DNA of 60,202 bases from a virus: positions 1 to 60,202 of the IMG/VR virus record IMGVR_UViG_3300047094_000987; one strand, 5' to 3'. Under the pieces are notes generated by a model. That model had not been told where the DNA came from. It did not search any database and saw only the letters and a program-made list of their open reading frames with translations. The position numbers and the translations under genes are program-made. Positions 21,679-31,063 of this stretch are shown piece after piece (position 1 is the stretch's first letter; every line of letters starts with the position of its first letter).

Positions 21679-23718
21679 TCATCTATTCAATGGTCTGATT
21701 TGAGCAGGTTTTCCAGAAACGTCGGTTCTTCCTGATGGAACTAACTGATTTAATCTTGCTTGCTGTGCCTGCCTTCTTTGTTGGGCCAATTTAACAGCAG
21801 CAGGTGCTAGTACTTCTGTACCTAATGTATACCCAACAGCCGCAGGTCCTGCAACACGCCCAAGACCAACTCCGGAAGTTGCAATATCAACTGCTTTTCT
21901 TACAATCGGATTATTTCCACTTGCCTTTTTAATAACTTCACCTCCAATCTCGGCACCAGCAGATTTAGCAAATTTTCCAGAAATCGTCTTTATATTAAAT
22001 TCATCTAATTGGTATTCTTCTTTTTGTTGTGATCTCTGCCAATCACCATAAGTTTTTCCAGCAGATTTTACGAAATCAGTAAATCCCTTTCTTACATTTG
22101 CAGGTACTTGTGCTCTGATTTCTTGTGGAACTGCCTTTCTAATATTAGTGAGAACACCCTGAGTCGTTACCTTTTTCTTAGGATCACCAGTAATTACATC
22201 ATATGCTCTTGATCCAAGTTGTGATCCTATGGTTATTCCAGCAGTTGCACCAACAGCAGAACCAATTGGTCCAGCAACAGATCCAAGTGTTCCTCCAACT
22301 ACACCACCAAGACCACTTCCAATCGCTCTTGCAGCACCAGCACCTATTGATCTTCTTTCACTACTACCCATTGCCTTAGCAATATCATAACCTTTCTTCG
22401 CTTCTATTCCAGTCTGAACAGCACTAAGAACTTTTCCAGCAGTGCCAAGACCTTTCATCATCTTTGCTCTTTCTGATGCTCTTTCTGCTGCAATATCAGA
22501 TCTAATTTGCTTAGATGCTTTAATTACGGTATCAGCAAGTTTTTGAGATTGTGTAGTTCTAGTAGCAGATAACGGTTTAATTTTTGGTGCAGCAGGACTT
22601 GGAATTTTTAATGCTGTTGATTTCTGTACCTTTACTGGTGTTGGTTTTAAATTAGTCTTTGCCTGCACAACAGGTTTAGGTGGTGCTGGTATAGAAAGTG
22701 GTTTTGTTTTTACAACGCCTTGACCAGTAATCTTTGGAGTTTTAGGAGTAACATCGGCAACTTTTACTGGTTCAATTTTAGCGCCAACCATTTGCCCAGC
22801 TTTTGGTTTTCCAAGAACACCAGTTCTTCCAGGTCCTTTTTGTGGTCGAATTGTTTTTGATTCTCCTGGACGATTAGATACTAATGGACCAGCAGGTTCT
22901 GTACCAAGTTTTAAACCTGGTAATGTTTTTGCTTTTGGTTCTGCAACTTTTGTTCCAGGAACTTCTGTTGCCTTAACATCTAAAACAGAAGTCCTTGGTG
23001 ATACCGAAGTCTTTGATCTAGTTGGAGTTGAGAATGATACTGCTTTTTTAGTTCCACCAAGTTCAGTCTTAGGTGGTGATGGAGGTTTCTGAGACGCTCT
23101 ATATGATGCCTGCTTCTTAGAAACGTCTGCCTGACTTACTGGTTTTGGTTTTGGTGGTGTTGTTGCAGTTTCAGATGGTTTCCAAGGATCTGGTGTTGCA
23201 GCAACTGGACTTGCAAAAGGCGTTGCTGATTTTCCCTTCATCATATTTGCAATGATCTCATCAGTAGAAGTTCCAAGTTCTTTTGATGACTGATTAATGA
23301 AATCTCTAAATGCTCTTTCTCTATGACCTCTTGAAGGACCAGCTGGTGGAACAAGTTTTCTCATTCCACGATCAAAAGTTTTTTGACCAGCACCAGCACC
23401 ACCTGGCATATCCCAAGGATTTGGTCCAAGTAATTTACTTGCTCTTTCTTGTCTTCTTTGAGTTACAAAAGATGGTACATTTCTAGTATCCAATCCACCA
23501 GATCTTGCGCCTGCAAATCTCTTTGCCGCTTCAATTTCACCCTTTACTTGAGTAACTGTTTTAGGTGATTTTTGAACCTGTGCTCTACGACCTGGTTCAT
23601 TTGGTCCAGGTCTTTTTGTATACATTGGTTCACCTTGTGCGTCAAAACGACTTGGTGTGCCAAATGCCTTACGAGGTTCCTCTACAATATTATATGCAAA
23701 ATTCTGAAACGACTTCAT
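21679..23718 (-). CDS. Long basic disordered virion-type protein, 679 aa
   Basis: The start MKSFQNFAYNIVEEPRKAFG resembles the capsid-targeting sequence of T4 internal proteins (MKxxxxFxxE). The chain is Lys/Pro/Thr-rich and repetitive (PKTPKITGQGVVKTKPLS), with a Gly-zipper segment near 465-510 (IGSGLGGVVGGTLGSVAGPI) and another near the end. The glycine-rich helices could insert in membrane during genome entry. A late promoter fused to the nrdB-side terminator precedes it. Confidence 0.7.
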   Translation of the reverse strand: MKSFQNFAYNIVEEPRKAFGTPSRFDAQGEPMYTKRPGPNEPGRRAQVQKSPKTVTQVKGEIEAAKRFAGARSGGLDTRNVPSFVTQRRQERASKLLGPNPWDMPGGAGAGQKTFDRGMRKLVPPAGPSRGHRERAFRDFINQSSKELGTSTDEIIANMMKGKSATPFASPVAATPDPWKPSETATTPPKPKPVSQADVSKKQASYRASQKPPSPPKTELGGTKKAVSFSTPTRSKTSVSPRTSVLDVKATEVPGTKVAEPKAKTLPGLKLGTEPAGPLVSNRPGESKTIRPQKGPGRTGVLGKPKAGQMVGAKIEPVKVADVTPKTPKITGQGVVKTKPLSIPAPPKPVVQAKTNLKPTPVKVQKSTALKIPSPAAPKIKPLSATRTTQSQKLADTVIKASKQIRSDIAAERASERAKMMKGLGTAGKVLSAVQTGIEAKKGYDIAKAMGSSERRSIGAGAARAIGSGLGGVVGGTLGSVAGPIGSAVGATAGITIGSQLGSRAYDVITGDPKKKVTTQGVLTNIRKAVPQEIRAQVPANVRKGFTDFVKSAGKTYGDWQRSQQKEEYQLDEFNIKTISGKFAKSAGAEIGGEVIKKASGNNPIVRKAVDIATSGVGLGRVAGPAAVGYTLGTEVLAPAAVKLAQQRRQAQQARLNQLVPSGRTDVSGKPAQIRPLNR

Positions 23719-23741
23719 CGCCTACCGACTACCTTTTTAGA

Positions 23742-23749
23742 TATTTATA
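23742..23749 (-). promoter_or_regulatory. Late promoter TATAAATA, extended form
   Basis: TATAAATATCTAAAAA on the minus strand, 24 bases before the 679-aa gene; its first T belongs to the U-tract of the terminator at 23757-23777. Confidence 0.85.
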
Positions 23750-23777
23750 AAAAAAAGGGGGATCCGAAGATCCCCCC
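23750..23777 (-). terminator. Terminator after nrdB block
   Basis: Eight-base stem GGGGGATC/GATCCCCC with loop CGAA, followed by an eight-base T-run that runs directly into the late promoter. Confidence 0.9.
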
Positions 23778-23784
23778 TATAAAT

Positions 23785-23946
23785 TTAATACACATCGTTA
23801 CTTTTAGAATCTTTCCAAACATAAGAGTAATCGTAATCACCAAATAAAAAAAGATCTGCTTCAGCAGCATCTTTATAGGCACTAATAATTTCTTGTTCTA
23901 CCCATTCATCATAATTGGAATCCTGAGAAAGTATCTTTGGTAACAT
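23785..23946 (-). CDS. Small acidic protein, 53 aa, overlapping nrdB end
   Basis: MLPKILSQDSNYDEWVEQEI and an aspartate/tyrosine-rich end (LFGDYDYSYVW). It overlaps the 3' end of nrdB by 38 bases in another frame. Coupled translation is likely. Function unknown. Confidence 0.55.
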   Translation of the reverse strand: MLPKILSQDSNYDEWVEQEIISAYKDAAEADLFLFGDYDYSYVWKDSKSNDVY

Positions 23947-25051
23947 CTTGCTTGATTCCCCCGACAATATAAGATTCGACTTCTGTTTCTTGTGGTGCAA
24001 CTTGAAGACCCTTAGAACTAATCCAATGCTCAGTCCAAGGAAGTGGATTATTCTTTGCAGAAATATCATAAAGTGGTTTAAGTCCAATTGCCTTCATTCT
24101 ACGGTTCGCAATCCATTCAACATACTGCTGTAACAGTTTGTCATTGAGTCCAATCATCGATCCATCCTTGAACAGATACTCTGCCCAAAGTTTTTCTTGA
24201 TTGACAGCGTTTTCAAAGGTCTTATAAACCCACTGCTCTTCTTCTTTACAAATACGTGCCATATCAGGATCATCACCCTCTTTCCACTTATTAAGAATAT
24301 TCTGAGTGATGACTAAATGCTGATTTTCATCCCTAGCAATTAATGAGATAATCTTTGCACTTCCTTCCATAAGTTTGAGTTCGCCAAACGCAAAACTGCA
24401 AGCGAAACTGACGTAAAAGCGAATACCTTCAAGAATATTAACGTTTGCAACTGCTCTGAAAAGTTTTCTTTTGAGTTCATACCTTGCCTCTTGTGCGTAT
24501 GGTACTTGTTCTAATGCATGAATCCATTCATTAGTTGAACCATAATGCTGAGCACTATTGATGAAATCATTATATGCCTCAGTGACACTAACAGCACGTT
24601 CTACAATACGATCATCACTAAGAATAGTATCAAAAACCTCAGAAGGATCTGAATAAACATTCTTGATGATGTAAGTATATGATCGGGAGTGGATCATCTC
24701 CATAAACTCCCACACCTTCATACATGCTTCTAGTTCAGGGAGAGAGCAGTAAGGCGCGAACGCCATACCAGGTCCACGTCCCTGAACAGAATCCAACATT
24801 ACCTGATACTTCAGGTTACTGGTAAAAATGTGCTTCTGCTCAGAGCGAAGCATATGATAATCACCCCTATCTTTTTGAAGAGAAACTTCTTCAGGTCTCC
24901 AGAAATAACCCAGTTGTTGTGTTGTTAGTTTATCGAAGATTGGGTATTTGTAAGAATCATATCTTTGAATTCCTAGTGGTTGACCAAAAAACATAGGTTG
25001 CTTTTTAGTATCTACTTCCTGAGGATTGAAAACGGTCATTGATTCGACCAT
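23909..25051 (-). CDS. nrdB: Ribonucleotide reductase beta subunit (class Ia)
   Basis: The 380-aa product has the diiron ligands of NrdB: ELEACMKVWEFMEMIHSRSY (Glu...Glu..His) and ISLIARDENQHLVI (Glu..His). It makes the tyrosyl radical for NrdA and reduces host ribonucleotides to dNTPs for phage replication. A GGAGG eight bases from the ATG at 25051 fixes the start. nrdA lies 1 kb upstream, separated by a homing endonuclease and a small gene. Confidence 0.95.
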   Translation of the reverse strand: MVESMTVFNPQEVDTKKQPMFFGQPLGIQRYDSYKYPIFDKLTTQQLGYFWRPEEVSLQKDRGDYHMLRSEQKHIFTSNLKYQVMLDSVQGRGPGMAFAPYCSLPELEACMKVWEFMEMIHSRSYTYIIKNVYSDPSEVFDTILSDDRIVERAVSVTEAYNDFINSAQHYGSTNEWIHALEQVPYAQEARYELKRKLFRAVANVNILEGIRFYVSFACSFAFGELKLMEGSAKIISLIARDENQHLVITQNILNKWKEGDDPDMARICKEEEQWVYKTFENAVNQEKLWAEYLFKDGSMIGLNDKLLQQYVEWIANRRMKAIGLKPLYDISAKNNPLPWTEHWISSKGLQVAPQETEVESYIVGGIKQDVTKDTFSGFQL

Positions 25052-25141
25052 TAGTTTTTCCTCCAAACCTGTTTTAAATCTTACAAGACTCACAATCTTC
25101 CTCCTCCGTTTAAATTAACTTTTGGAAAAATTCTACACATT

Positions 25142-25339
25142 CTATTTACCTCCAAAAAATATTTGGGTTTCATAATACATTTCTTCTTCATAAGCAACAT
25201 AATCACTTTGAAGATAGTTAAAGAACTCTCCGTCTTCACTTCTCATAGTATAGCACCATTCATCAAAGATTTCTCCAATCCACCACCAACCAACTTGGAG
25301 TTTCTCAAAGAAGTTCATAGGTCTATTATATTTTAACAT
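25142..25339 (-). CDS. Small aromatic-rich protein, 65 aa
   Basis: MLKYNRPMNFFEKLQVGWWW continues in an acidic, Trp/Tyr-rich chain ending FGGK. The start has AGGTGGAG just before it, within the end of the homing endonuclease gene. It lies between nrdA and nrdB and may work with the reductase, but no family is recognised. Confidence 0.6.
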   Translation of the reverse strand: MLKYNRPMNFFEKLQVGWWWIGEIFDEWCYTMRSEDGEFFNYLQSDYVAYEEEMYYETQIFFGGK

Positions 25340-26009
25340 AACTCCACCTATATCCTTTACAGTGATTGAATTTTCCTTCACAGGTATATTTAATGTTAGA
25401 AGGATTTGTTTCTACAAATTTAGCAGCATCACTAATAGATTGAAACTCTCTTAAAAAGTTTCCTTCAATATCATACTGGAATACTTTGGTTCTTTTTATG
25501 TTTGGATTGTTTTTTAGTGTTTGAGAAGTTTTAGATTTACTTTCTTCTTTATGTGATTTTCCAGCAAATCCACAAGGAGATGGTTGTCCCTTTCTCATTT
25601 TACTCCACTTTTCTTTTTGTTCTTCGGTATGTGTTTGATTGTAGAATGAATTTTTATGTCCCACAAACTTTCCTTTTCTTTTTAAAGATAAAAGTTTTCT
25701 TGTATCTTTCGTATGAGAATATCCAAGAATTCCTCCATCACCACCAAGAGTTTGATTATATTTTGGTTTTAATTTAGAAATCCAAAACATTTCTCTAAAA
25801 CCTAAATTATCTTCACATTTTTCAATTTCTTCAATAATAAAATTGTCTTTTCCATACTTTCTAATTGCCCGATGAAGATATGTTGTTGAACTTCTTTTAG
25901 TGGCATCATAGCAGTGACTATAAAATCTTTTTTTCAAAGAGTTCATTGTCTTTCCAACATAAGTTTTATTATTGATTTTATTGGTTATTAGATAAATGCG
26001 TCCAGACAT
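25326..26009 (-). CDS. GIY-YIG homing endonuclease with NUMOD motifs
   Basis: GRIYLITNKINNKTYVGKT (residues 3-21) is the GIY-YIG core and AIRKYGKDNFIIEEI follows as in the family. NUMOD3-like repeats (HKNSFYNQTHTEEQKEKW, near 118) and a NUMOD1-like helix-turn-helix at the end (FQSISDAAKFVETNPSNIK) form the DNA-binding part. A free-standing mobile gene lying between nrdA and nrdB, a known hot spot for such elements. Its late promoter is embedded in a hairpin. Confidence 0.92.
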   Translation of the reverse strand: MSGRIYLITNKINNKTYVGKTMNSLKKRFYSHCYDATKRSSTTYLHRAIRKYGKDNFIIEEIEKCEDNLGFREMFWISKLKPKYNQTLGGDGGILGYSHTKDTRKLLSLKRKGKFVGHKNSFYNQTHTEEQKEKWSKMRKGQPSPCGFAGKSHKEESKSKTSQTLKNNPNIKRTKVFQYDIEGNFLREFQSISDAAKFVETNPSNIKYTCEGKFNHCKGYRWSYVKI

Positions 26010-26019
26010 AGATATTATT

Positions 26020-26051
26020 AAAACCTATTACTATTTATAATAATAGGTTTT
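26020..26051 (-). promoter_or_regulatory. Hairpin with late promoter in its loop
   Basis: An 11-bp perfect stem AAAACCTATTA/TAATAGGTTTT with a ten-base loop that contains TATAAATA (26032-26039, minus strand). It may end nrdA transcripts and start the late transcript of the endonuclease. The AGG in the stem would be masked in transcripts coming from nrdA. Confidence 0.75.
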
Positions 26052-26061
26052 TATAGTTTTG

Positions 26062-28362
26062 TCAAATGGTGCAACTATCGCACGAAGATTCATCACTCTC
26101 CAAAATATCATTAAGAAGTGATTGAAGGTCTTGTTTTGGTTCTTCAATTACCTCATCAGTTTTGTGGTCATAAGTATTTTGATAGTATGCTGTTTTCCAT
26201 CCCATCTTCCAGCACATAAGAAGGTCCTGCGCCATTACTGAAGTAGGAACTTCATTATCGGGATAATTTTCTGGATTATATGACCAGTTTCCAGAAATCG
26301 CTTGATCGAAGAATTTTTGCATAACAGCAACAATATGAATGTAACCACGATTGCTAGGCATATCCCAAAGAAGCGTATAATTGTTCTTAAGAGTTTGATA
26401 CTGTGGGACAATTTGCTTAAGTGGTCCTTTCTTCGATTTCTTAACGGACAAGTATCCCCTAGGAGGTTCGATGCCATTGGTGGCATTTGACACAACGGAA
26501 CTGCTCTCCGATGGCATCTGTGCGGACAGAGTGCTGTTCCTGACTCCATATAGTTTAACTTGTGCTCTAAGACCTTCCCAATCATATTTTAACTCGTTGG
26601 GGACGATTTCGTCAACGTCCTTCTTGTATGTATCAATTGGGAGAATTCCCTGCCCATACTTGGTTCTGTGACTATACTCACAGGCACCCTTTTCTTTTGC
26701 AAGGTTTACAGTTGCTTGAATCAGATAATACTGGAACGCTTCAGTGAGATCGTGTACCAGTTTCCAGGCACCAGGATCATCATAATGCTCGCCGTGCTTG
26801 GCGAGATAGTGTGCTAAACCAATATAACCCACCCCAAGAGAACGTCGTGCCCTAGTGGCGATTTCTGCTGCCTTGACGGGGTATCCCTGAAAATCAATAA
26901 GTTCATCAAGGGAGCGAACGGCAAGATCACAAAGAACTTCAAGATCGTCATTACTCTTGATTTTACCCACATTAATGGCACTAAGAATACAAAGAGCAAT
27001 TTCTCCATCAATATCATCAATGTGTTGAAGTGGTTTAGTGGGAAGAGTAATTTCTTGACACAGATTACTCATCTCAACTTTATCAATAAAAGATGAGTGA
27101 GAGTTACAGTGATCAATATTCATAATGTAAATACGACCAGTTTCTGCACGTTCTTTGAGCAAATCTAGAAATAATTCTTGAGCTCCGATAGTCTTTCTTG
27201 GAATAGACTGATCTCGTTCGTAACGTACATATAAATCGTCAAAAGAATCAGTTCCAAAAGCATCATACAGACCAGGAACTGAGTGGGGCGAGAAGAGGGA
27301 AATCTCTTCGTTGCGGATGAATCGTTCATAGAACAGTTTAGAGATTTGAATAGAGTAATCTAACTTACGAACACGATTATCTTCAGTTCCTTTATTATTT
27401 TTCAATACTAGAATATCTTCTATTTCTTGGTGCCAGATTGGGAAGTGTACTGTCGCGGATCCACCTCGTATGCCATTTTGCGTGCAACATCTGACAGTTG
27501 CTTCAAACTTCTTGAGAAATGGTACAACACCCGTGTGTTGAACTTCTCCCCCTCTGATTTTACTGTTGATGCCACGGATGCGACCAGCGTTGATGCCGAT
27601 CCCCGCCCTCTGTGCAACGTATCTGCCAATAGCCATATCGCTAGTAAAGATACTATCGAGGGTGTCATCAACATCAACAAGGACGCAGCTAGCATATTGT
27701 CTAAGTGGTGTTCGCACTCCCGCCATGATAGGTGTTGGGATGTTGATTTTGTGCTTGGAGATTGCATCGTAGTACTTCCTCACGTACTCTAAACGTGTTT
27801 CTTTTGGATACTTTGAAAAAATAGTCGCAGCAATCATCAAGTACATAAATTGTGGCGTTTCATAAAGTTCGCCAGTACTTCTGTCTTGTACAAGATACTT
27901 GTCTACTACTTGTCTAAGTCCAGCATACGTGAACAAGTAGTCACGACTATGATCGATAAACGACTCAAGTTTATCAAATTCTTCATCGGTATATAAATCA
28001 AGGATTTCGGAGTCATAAACACCCCTACCAACGGCACGAAGAACATGTTGCTTTACTGTTGGACATTCGTGCATACGACCATACAGTTGCTTGCGTAGAG
28101 CAAACAAAAGCAGACGAGCAGCGACGAATTGATAGTTAGGGTGATCTAAATCGATCAAGTCAGAAGCAGAACGAATTAGAATCTCCTGAATTTCTGCTGT
28201 TGTAATACCATCATAGAACTGAATACCAGACTGCATTTCAACTTGACTTGCAGAAACTCCAGCAAGATCTTTACACGCTTCTTCCACCATAACGTGGAGC
28301 TTATTCAAATCAAGAAGTTCAGTTTTACCGTCTCTCTTGATAACTTTGGTGCCGTTACTCAT
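26062..28362 (-). CDS. nrdA: Ribonucleotide reductase alpha subunit (class Ia)
   Basis: The 766-aa product has an N-terminal ATP-cone (VIKRDGKTELLDLNKL), the catalytic barrel with YASCVLVDVDDTLD and CTQNGIRGGSATVHFP, SNLCQEITLP with the active-site Cys, and a C-terminal CDSC pair for redox relay. The family reduces ribonucleoside diphosphates. It begins in an ATGA overlap with the primase gene. Full length, no frameshift. Confidence 0.97.
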   Translation of the reverse strand: MSNGTKVIKRDGKTELLDLNKLHVMVEEACKDLAGVSASQVEMQSGIQFYDGITTAEIQEILIRSASDLIDLDHPNYQFVAARLLLFALRKQLYGRMHECPTVKQHVLRAVGRGVYDSEILDLYTDEEFDKLESFIDHSRDYLFTYAGLRQVVDKYLVQDRSTGELYETPQFMYLMIAATIFSKYPKETRLEYVRKYYDAISKHKINIPTPIMAGVRTPLRQYASCVLVDVDDTLDSIFTSDMAIGRYVAQRAGIGINAGRIRGINSKIRGGEVQHTGVVPFLKKFEATVRCCTQNGIRGGSATVHFPIWHQEIEDILVLKNNKGTEDNRVRKLDYSIQISKLFYERFIRNEEISLFSPHSVPGLYDAFGTDSFDDLYVRYERDQSIPRKTIGAQELFLDLLKERAETGRIYIMNIDHCNSHSSFIDKVEMSNLCQEITLPTKPLQHIDDIDGEIALCILSAINVGKIKSNDDLEVLCDLAVRSLDELIDFQGYPVKAAEIATRARRSLGVGYIGLAHYLAKHGEHYDDPGAWKLVHDLTEAFQYYLIQATVNLAKEKGACEYSHRTKYGQGILPIDTYKKDVDEIVPNELKYDWEGLRAQVKLYGVRNSTLSAQMPSESSSVVSNATNGIEPPRGYLSVKKSKKGPLKQIVPQYQTLKNNYTLLWDMPSNRGYIHIVAVMQKFFDQAISGNWSYNPENYPDNEVPTSVMAQDLLMCWKMGWKTAYYQNTYDHKTDEVIEEPKQDLQSLLNDILESDESSCDSCTI

Positions 28363-29330
28363 ATTTTTTTCCAGTTGTTAAACTTAATTTTTGCTTCTAA
28401 ACCCGAGTAGGTATTTAATTTTAACACATCCATAATGTTGTGTCCAGCAAGGACCATATCATTGATGTCTTTCTCTACGATTCCTGTTGGCCAGATGACG
28501 ACCTTTTCCCCTCTTGATACACATTTGGCAATACGATTGACAATTTCTCTATTGCGAGGTTCATTATCGTAAACAAAAACAATACTGCTTCCTTCAAGAC
28601 AACGAACATCACCGTCACTACCACACAAAGCCACACTATTGTTGACGAAAGTGCTATCAAAGGGTCCTTCAACCACGTAGATCGGTAGTCTTTCATTGAC
28701 TGTATTAAGTCCATAAATTTTCGGTGCCTCCTCATCAAGCATCACAGTGATATATTTAACAGAGTTTGGACCTAGTGCTCTTCCCTGAAAACCAATAAGA
28801 TTATCGGATTTATCATACATTGGTATAACTATGCGACTTTCATCCCTACCAATAGTGTCGAAAGTTTCTTTTTGAGAGTTAGTCCACTCTTTAAATTTGT
28901 TAGCAAAGTAAAACTTTTCTGGATCAAGTTTTCTCTTCTCCAAGTATTCTTTTGCAACTGGATTAGTAGATGCTTTTGGTAAATCCAGTGATTTTTTAAA
29001 TACTGGTTTTTTAAAATCAAACTTTGGTTCTTCAACAACAAAGTTTCTACCAGTATGCCCTTCTTTAAACTTTTCAAGTGTGTATTGCTTATGAAGTGTA
29101 AGGTCAATCTCTTTTAGAAAGTTATTAAAGGACGAACTAGCGCCACAGTTGTGGCACTTAAAGTTGGTATTGTTCTTCACTGCGTAAATATATCCGCGTG
29201 CCTTGTTTTTATTACGTTGGGAATCCCCACAGATAGGACAGCGGAAGTTGTAGAGATCCGCTTTGACCCTCTTAAATTTTTGTAGGCGTGATGAAACTAA
29301 TCCAATATACTTGGAATCAACCAAATCCAT
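28359..29330 (-). CDS. 61: DNA primase (T4 gp61-type)
   Basis: N-terminal zinc finger CPICGDSQ...CHNCGAS (residues about 31-62) and a TOPRIM-type domain (YVVEGPFDSTFVNNSVALCG, about 215-235). It should make RNA primers on the lagging strand with the gp41 helicase encoded further along. 323 aa, close to the usual length. It is followed directly by nrdA. Confidence 0.92.
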   Translation of the reverse strand: MDLVDSKYIGLVSSRLQKFKRVKADLYNFRCPICGDSQRNKNKARGYIYAVKNNTNFKCHNCGASSSFNNFLKEIDLTLHKQYTLEKFKEGHTGRNFVVEEPKFDFKKPVFKKSLDLPKASTNPVAKEYLEKRKLDPEKFYFANKFKEWTNSQKETFDTIGRDESRIVIPMYDKSDNLIGFQGRALGPNSVKYITVMLDEEAPKIYGLNTVNERLPIYVVEGPFDSTFVNNSVALCGSDGDVRCLEGSSIVFVYDNEPRNREIVNRIAKCVSRGEKVVIWPTGIVEKDINDMVLAGHNIMDVLKLNTYSGLEAKIKFNNWKKI

Positions 29331-29342
29331 TATGAAAGGATA

Positions 29343-29699
29343 TTACTTCGTTCGTTCTATTGTAGCAGGGGCAGGGGCAGGAGTCAATAGTCTGGGAACA
29401 AATGCATTTATGATTCCAATCAGAGCAACTATTACAGCAATAACTCCACCAGCTTGCCACCTAAATTTATATAATCCATCAACCTTTAATTCAATATCAT
29501 CAACTTTTTTACAAATATCTTCATCTACTTTTGCTTGAACACTTATTCTTTCATCATGAACGGCAAGCATTTTACAAATATTCTGATTTGTCTCACTTAG
29601 AGTTTGAATAGCAGTATCAACTTTATCGATAATCTGCTCATGTGCTTTAAATCTTTCTTGAAGCACGGCTAGTTGAACCTCAGAATTATTGCCGAACAT
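29343..29699 (-). CDS. Coiled-coil protein with C-terminal membrane helix, 118 aa
   Basis: Heptad-rich helix from about 8 to 75 (ERFKAHEQIIDKVDTAIQTL) followed by a membrane helix (FRWQAGGVIAVIVALIGIIN) and a Pro/Ala tail. The layout is that of XhlA/holin-accessory proteins, so a lysis role is possible. A Shine-Dalgarno AAGGAAG precedes the ATG. Confidence 0.75.
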   Translation of the reverse strand: MFGNNSEVQLAVLQERFKAHEQIIDKVDTAIQTLSETNQNICKMLAVHDERISVQAKVDEDICKKVDDIELKVDGLYKFRWQAGGVIAVIVALIGIINAFVPRLLTPAPAPATIERTK

Positions 29700-29700
29700 T

Positions 29701-29904
29701 TTAGGACTTCCTTTTCTTTTTACGATTTTGTCTTACAAGACCTCTAAAAAAGATATTCCAACCTCTTGCATTTTTTTTCCTTAAATCAACTGGGGGATCA
29801 TCACCTGCCTCTACTGTTCCAGCAATCTGCCCAGCACCAAGACTCATTCCACCGTTTTCCTCTTTAAGAGTACGAACAATATCAATAACTCTTTCGATAT
29901 CCAT
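29701..29904 (-). CDS. Small conserved-type protein, 67 aa
   Basis: MDIERVIDIVRTLKEENGGM then GAGQIAGTVEAGDDPPVDLR and a very basic tail (RQNRKKKRKS). The start at 29904 shares bases with the stop of the previous gene (TAATG). A basic tail suggests nucleic-acid or membrane contact. Function unknown. Confidence 0.7.
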   Translation of the reverse strand: MDIERVIDIVRTLKEENGGMSLGAGQIAGTVEAGDDPPVDLRKKNARGWNIFFRGLVRQNRKKKRKS

Positions 29905-30275
29905 TAGATTGTTTGCAGTTGTTTTAAACAATTATCATCTAAATCAATTTCATTAATTCTAGTTCTCGGATATTCTGGAATACGATTCAGAAAAACCAAA
30001 AAACTTTTAATTGCTGGCCAAAGATCTTGTTCTAGATGATAAAAAAGAAGAGGAACTGTCGCATCATCAAATACATTAAACAAGATGATAAGATGATTCA
30101 ATATTAAATGAACCTTCAACTCACCAGTATTTTTATATCTTTTCAGCAATCTTTTAATATAACGAATACGTTTAAGATCTGCCTCAAAATCATCTCTGGT
30201 GACTGCCTGAGGATTATTGTAGAATTTTATAGCAAAGAGTAAATAATTACTCTCATTCAACTCGTCAAATCTCAT
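29904..30275 (-). CDS. Helical protein of unknown function, 123 aa
   Basis: MRFDELNESNYLLFAIKFYN starts an all-helical protein with RRIRYIKRLLKRYKNTGELK-like basic segment and a hydrophobic core (LKVHLILNHLIILFNVF). This pattern is familiar from a small protein conserved in T4-like phages, but no function is assigned. Confidence 0.75.
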   Translation of the reverse strand: MRFDELNESNYLLFAIKFYNNPQAVTRDDFEADLKRIRYIKRLLKRYKNTGELKVHLILNHLIILFNVFDDATVPLLFYHLEQDLWPAIKSFLVFLNRIPEYPRTRINEIDLDDNCLKQLQTI

Positions 30276-30284
30276 ACCATATTA

Positions 30285-30845
30285 TCAGGCGTCTGGGAAT
30301 CTGGTGTCATCAACGGCGTCACCAGTTATCATACTTCCAGCAACTAACGTTTCAGACTTAACTCTGAAGTTACCGTGCATATCAGTATATGTAGTAACTC
30401 CAACCCAACCAGCGTGAGCAACTTTATAAGCACCTGCCTTTCCACCAACTGTGGTTACACCAGCAACTGTCGTCTCAGCCGTATCTACACCAAAGACTGA
30501 AGAATATCTGTTTGATTTTGCATCAGGTGCTTTATAAACAGAATCTTCAATTGAATAGATAGGTCTTTGTGTAATGAAATAAGATGCTGCTGTGATGATT
30601 CCAGTTGTTGGGTGTGGAATCAAATATTGAGTTGTTGCGATCGATGCAATAGTGTTGCTTGTTACAGATGAGATAACTGCGTGACCATAGGTTGCGCCAG
30701 CACCAACTACAATAACATCACCTTCACTTACAGTAAATCCAGTAGTAGCAAAAGTAGTTCCAGTACCAGTGATAACTTCTGTTGAAAGGTTGATTTGAAC
30801 GGTTCCAGCCTGTCCAACTAAATCTTTATTGCCCCAAAGAGACAT
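30285..30845 (-). CDS. Virion structural protein, 186 aa
   Basis: MSLWGNKDLVGQAGTVQINL is followed by Thr/Val/Gly-rich beta-strands throughout and an end FPDA. It lacks charged disordered parts, unlike its neighbours. A perfect late promoter fused to a terminator sits 32 bases upstream. A strand-rich, late-expressed small protein fits a head or tail decoration protein (inference). Confidence 0.75.
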   Translation of the reverse strand: MSLWGNKDLVGQAGTVQINLSTEVITGTGTTFATTGFTVSEGDVIVVGAGATYGHAVISSVTSNTIASIATTQYLIPHPTTGIITAASYFITQRPIYSIEDSVYKAPDAKSNRYSSVFGVDTAETTVAGVTTVGGKAGAYKVAHAGWVGVTTYTDMHGNFRVKSETLVAGSMITGDAVDDTRFPDA

Positions 30846-30876
30846 GTTTCCTTACCCTATAATTCTTTTATATTGA

Positions 30877-30884
30877 TATTTATA
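30877..30884 (-). promoter_or_regulatory. Late promoter TATAAATA
   Basis: Perfect octamer 32 bases before the 186-aa structural gene, read directly out of the T-run of the preceding terminator. Confidence 0.85.
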
Positions 30885-30916
30885 AAAAAAGGAGACCTTT
30901 ACTTTTGGTCTCCTTT
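30885..30916 (-). terminator. Terminator overlapping end of a small gene
   Basis: Stem AAAGGAGACC/GGTCTCCTTT followed by a seven-base T-run. The stop codon of the 54-aa gene is in its loop. Confidence 0.85.
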
Positions 30917-31063
30917 ACGTAAAACTAATCTTAGAAAATTTGTTGTTAAATCAAGTAATCCATTTTCCTCAAATCTTTTTGTTTTTGCTAACCACTCGGA
31001 AGCAGTTAGTAATAGACCAAGAACAATGGTTACTCCCCAGTTAGTTACAAAGCAAGTAATCAT
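30899..31063 (-). CDS. Small membrane protein, 54 aa
   Basis: MITCFVTNWGVTIVLGLLLT is a membrane helix, followed by a charged amphipathic end. The ATGA start overlaps the 57-aa gene. The stop codon lies in the terminator loop. Confidence 0.65.
   Translation of the reverse strand: MITCFVTNWGVTIVLGLLLTASEWLAKTKRFEENGLLDLTTNFLRLVLRKGDQK

Noticed and set aside
26235-26585. 116-aa frame inside nrdA
   Set aside because: Out-of-frame shadow of an intact 766-codon nrdA.
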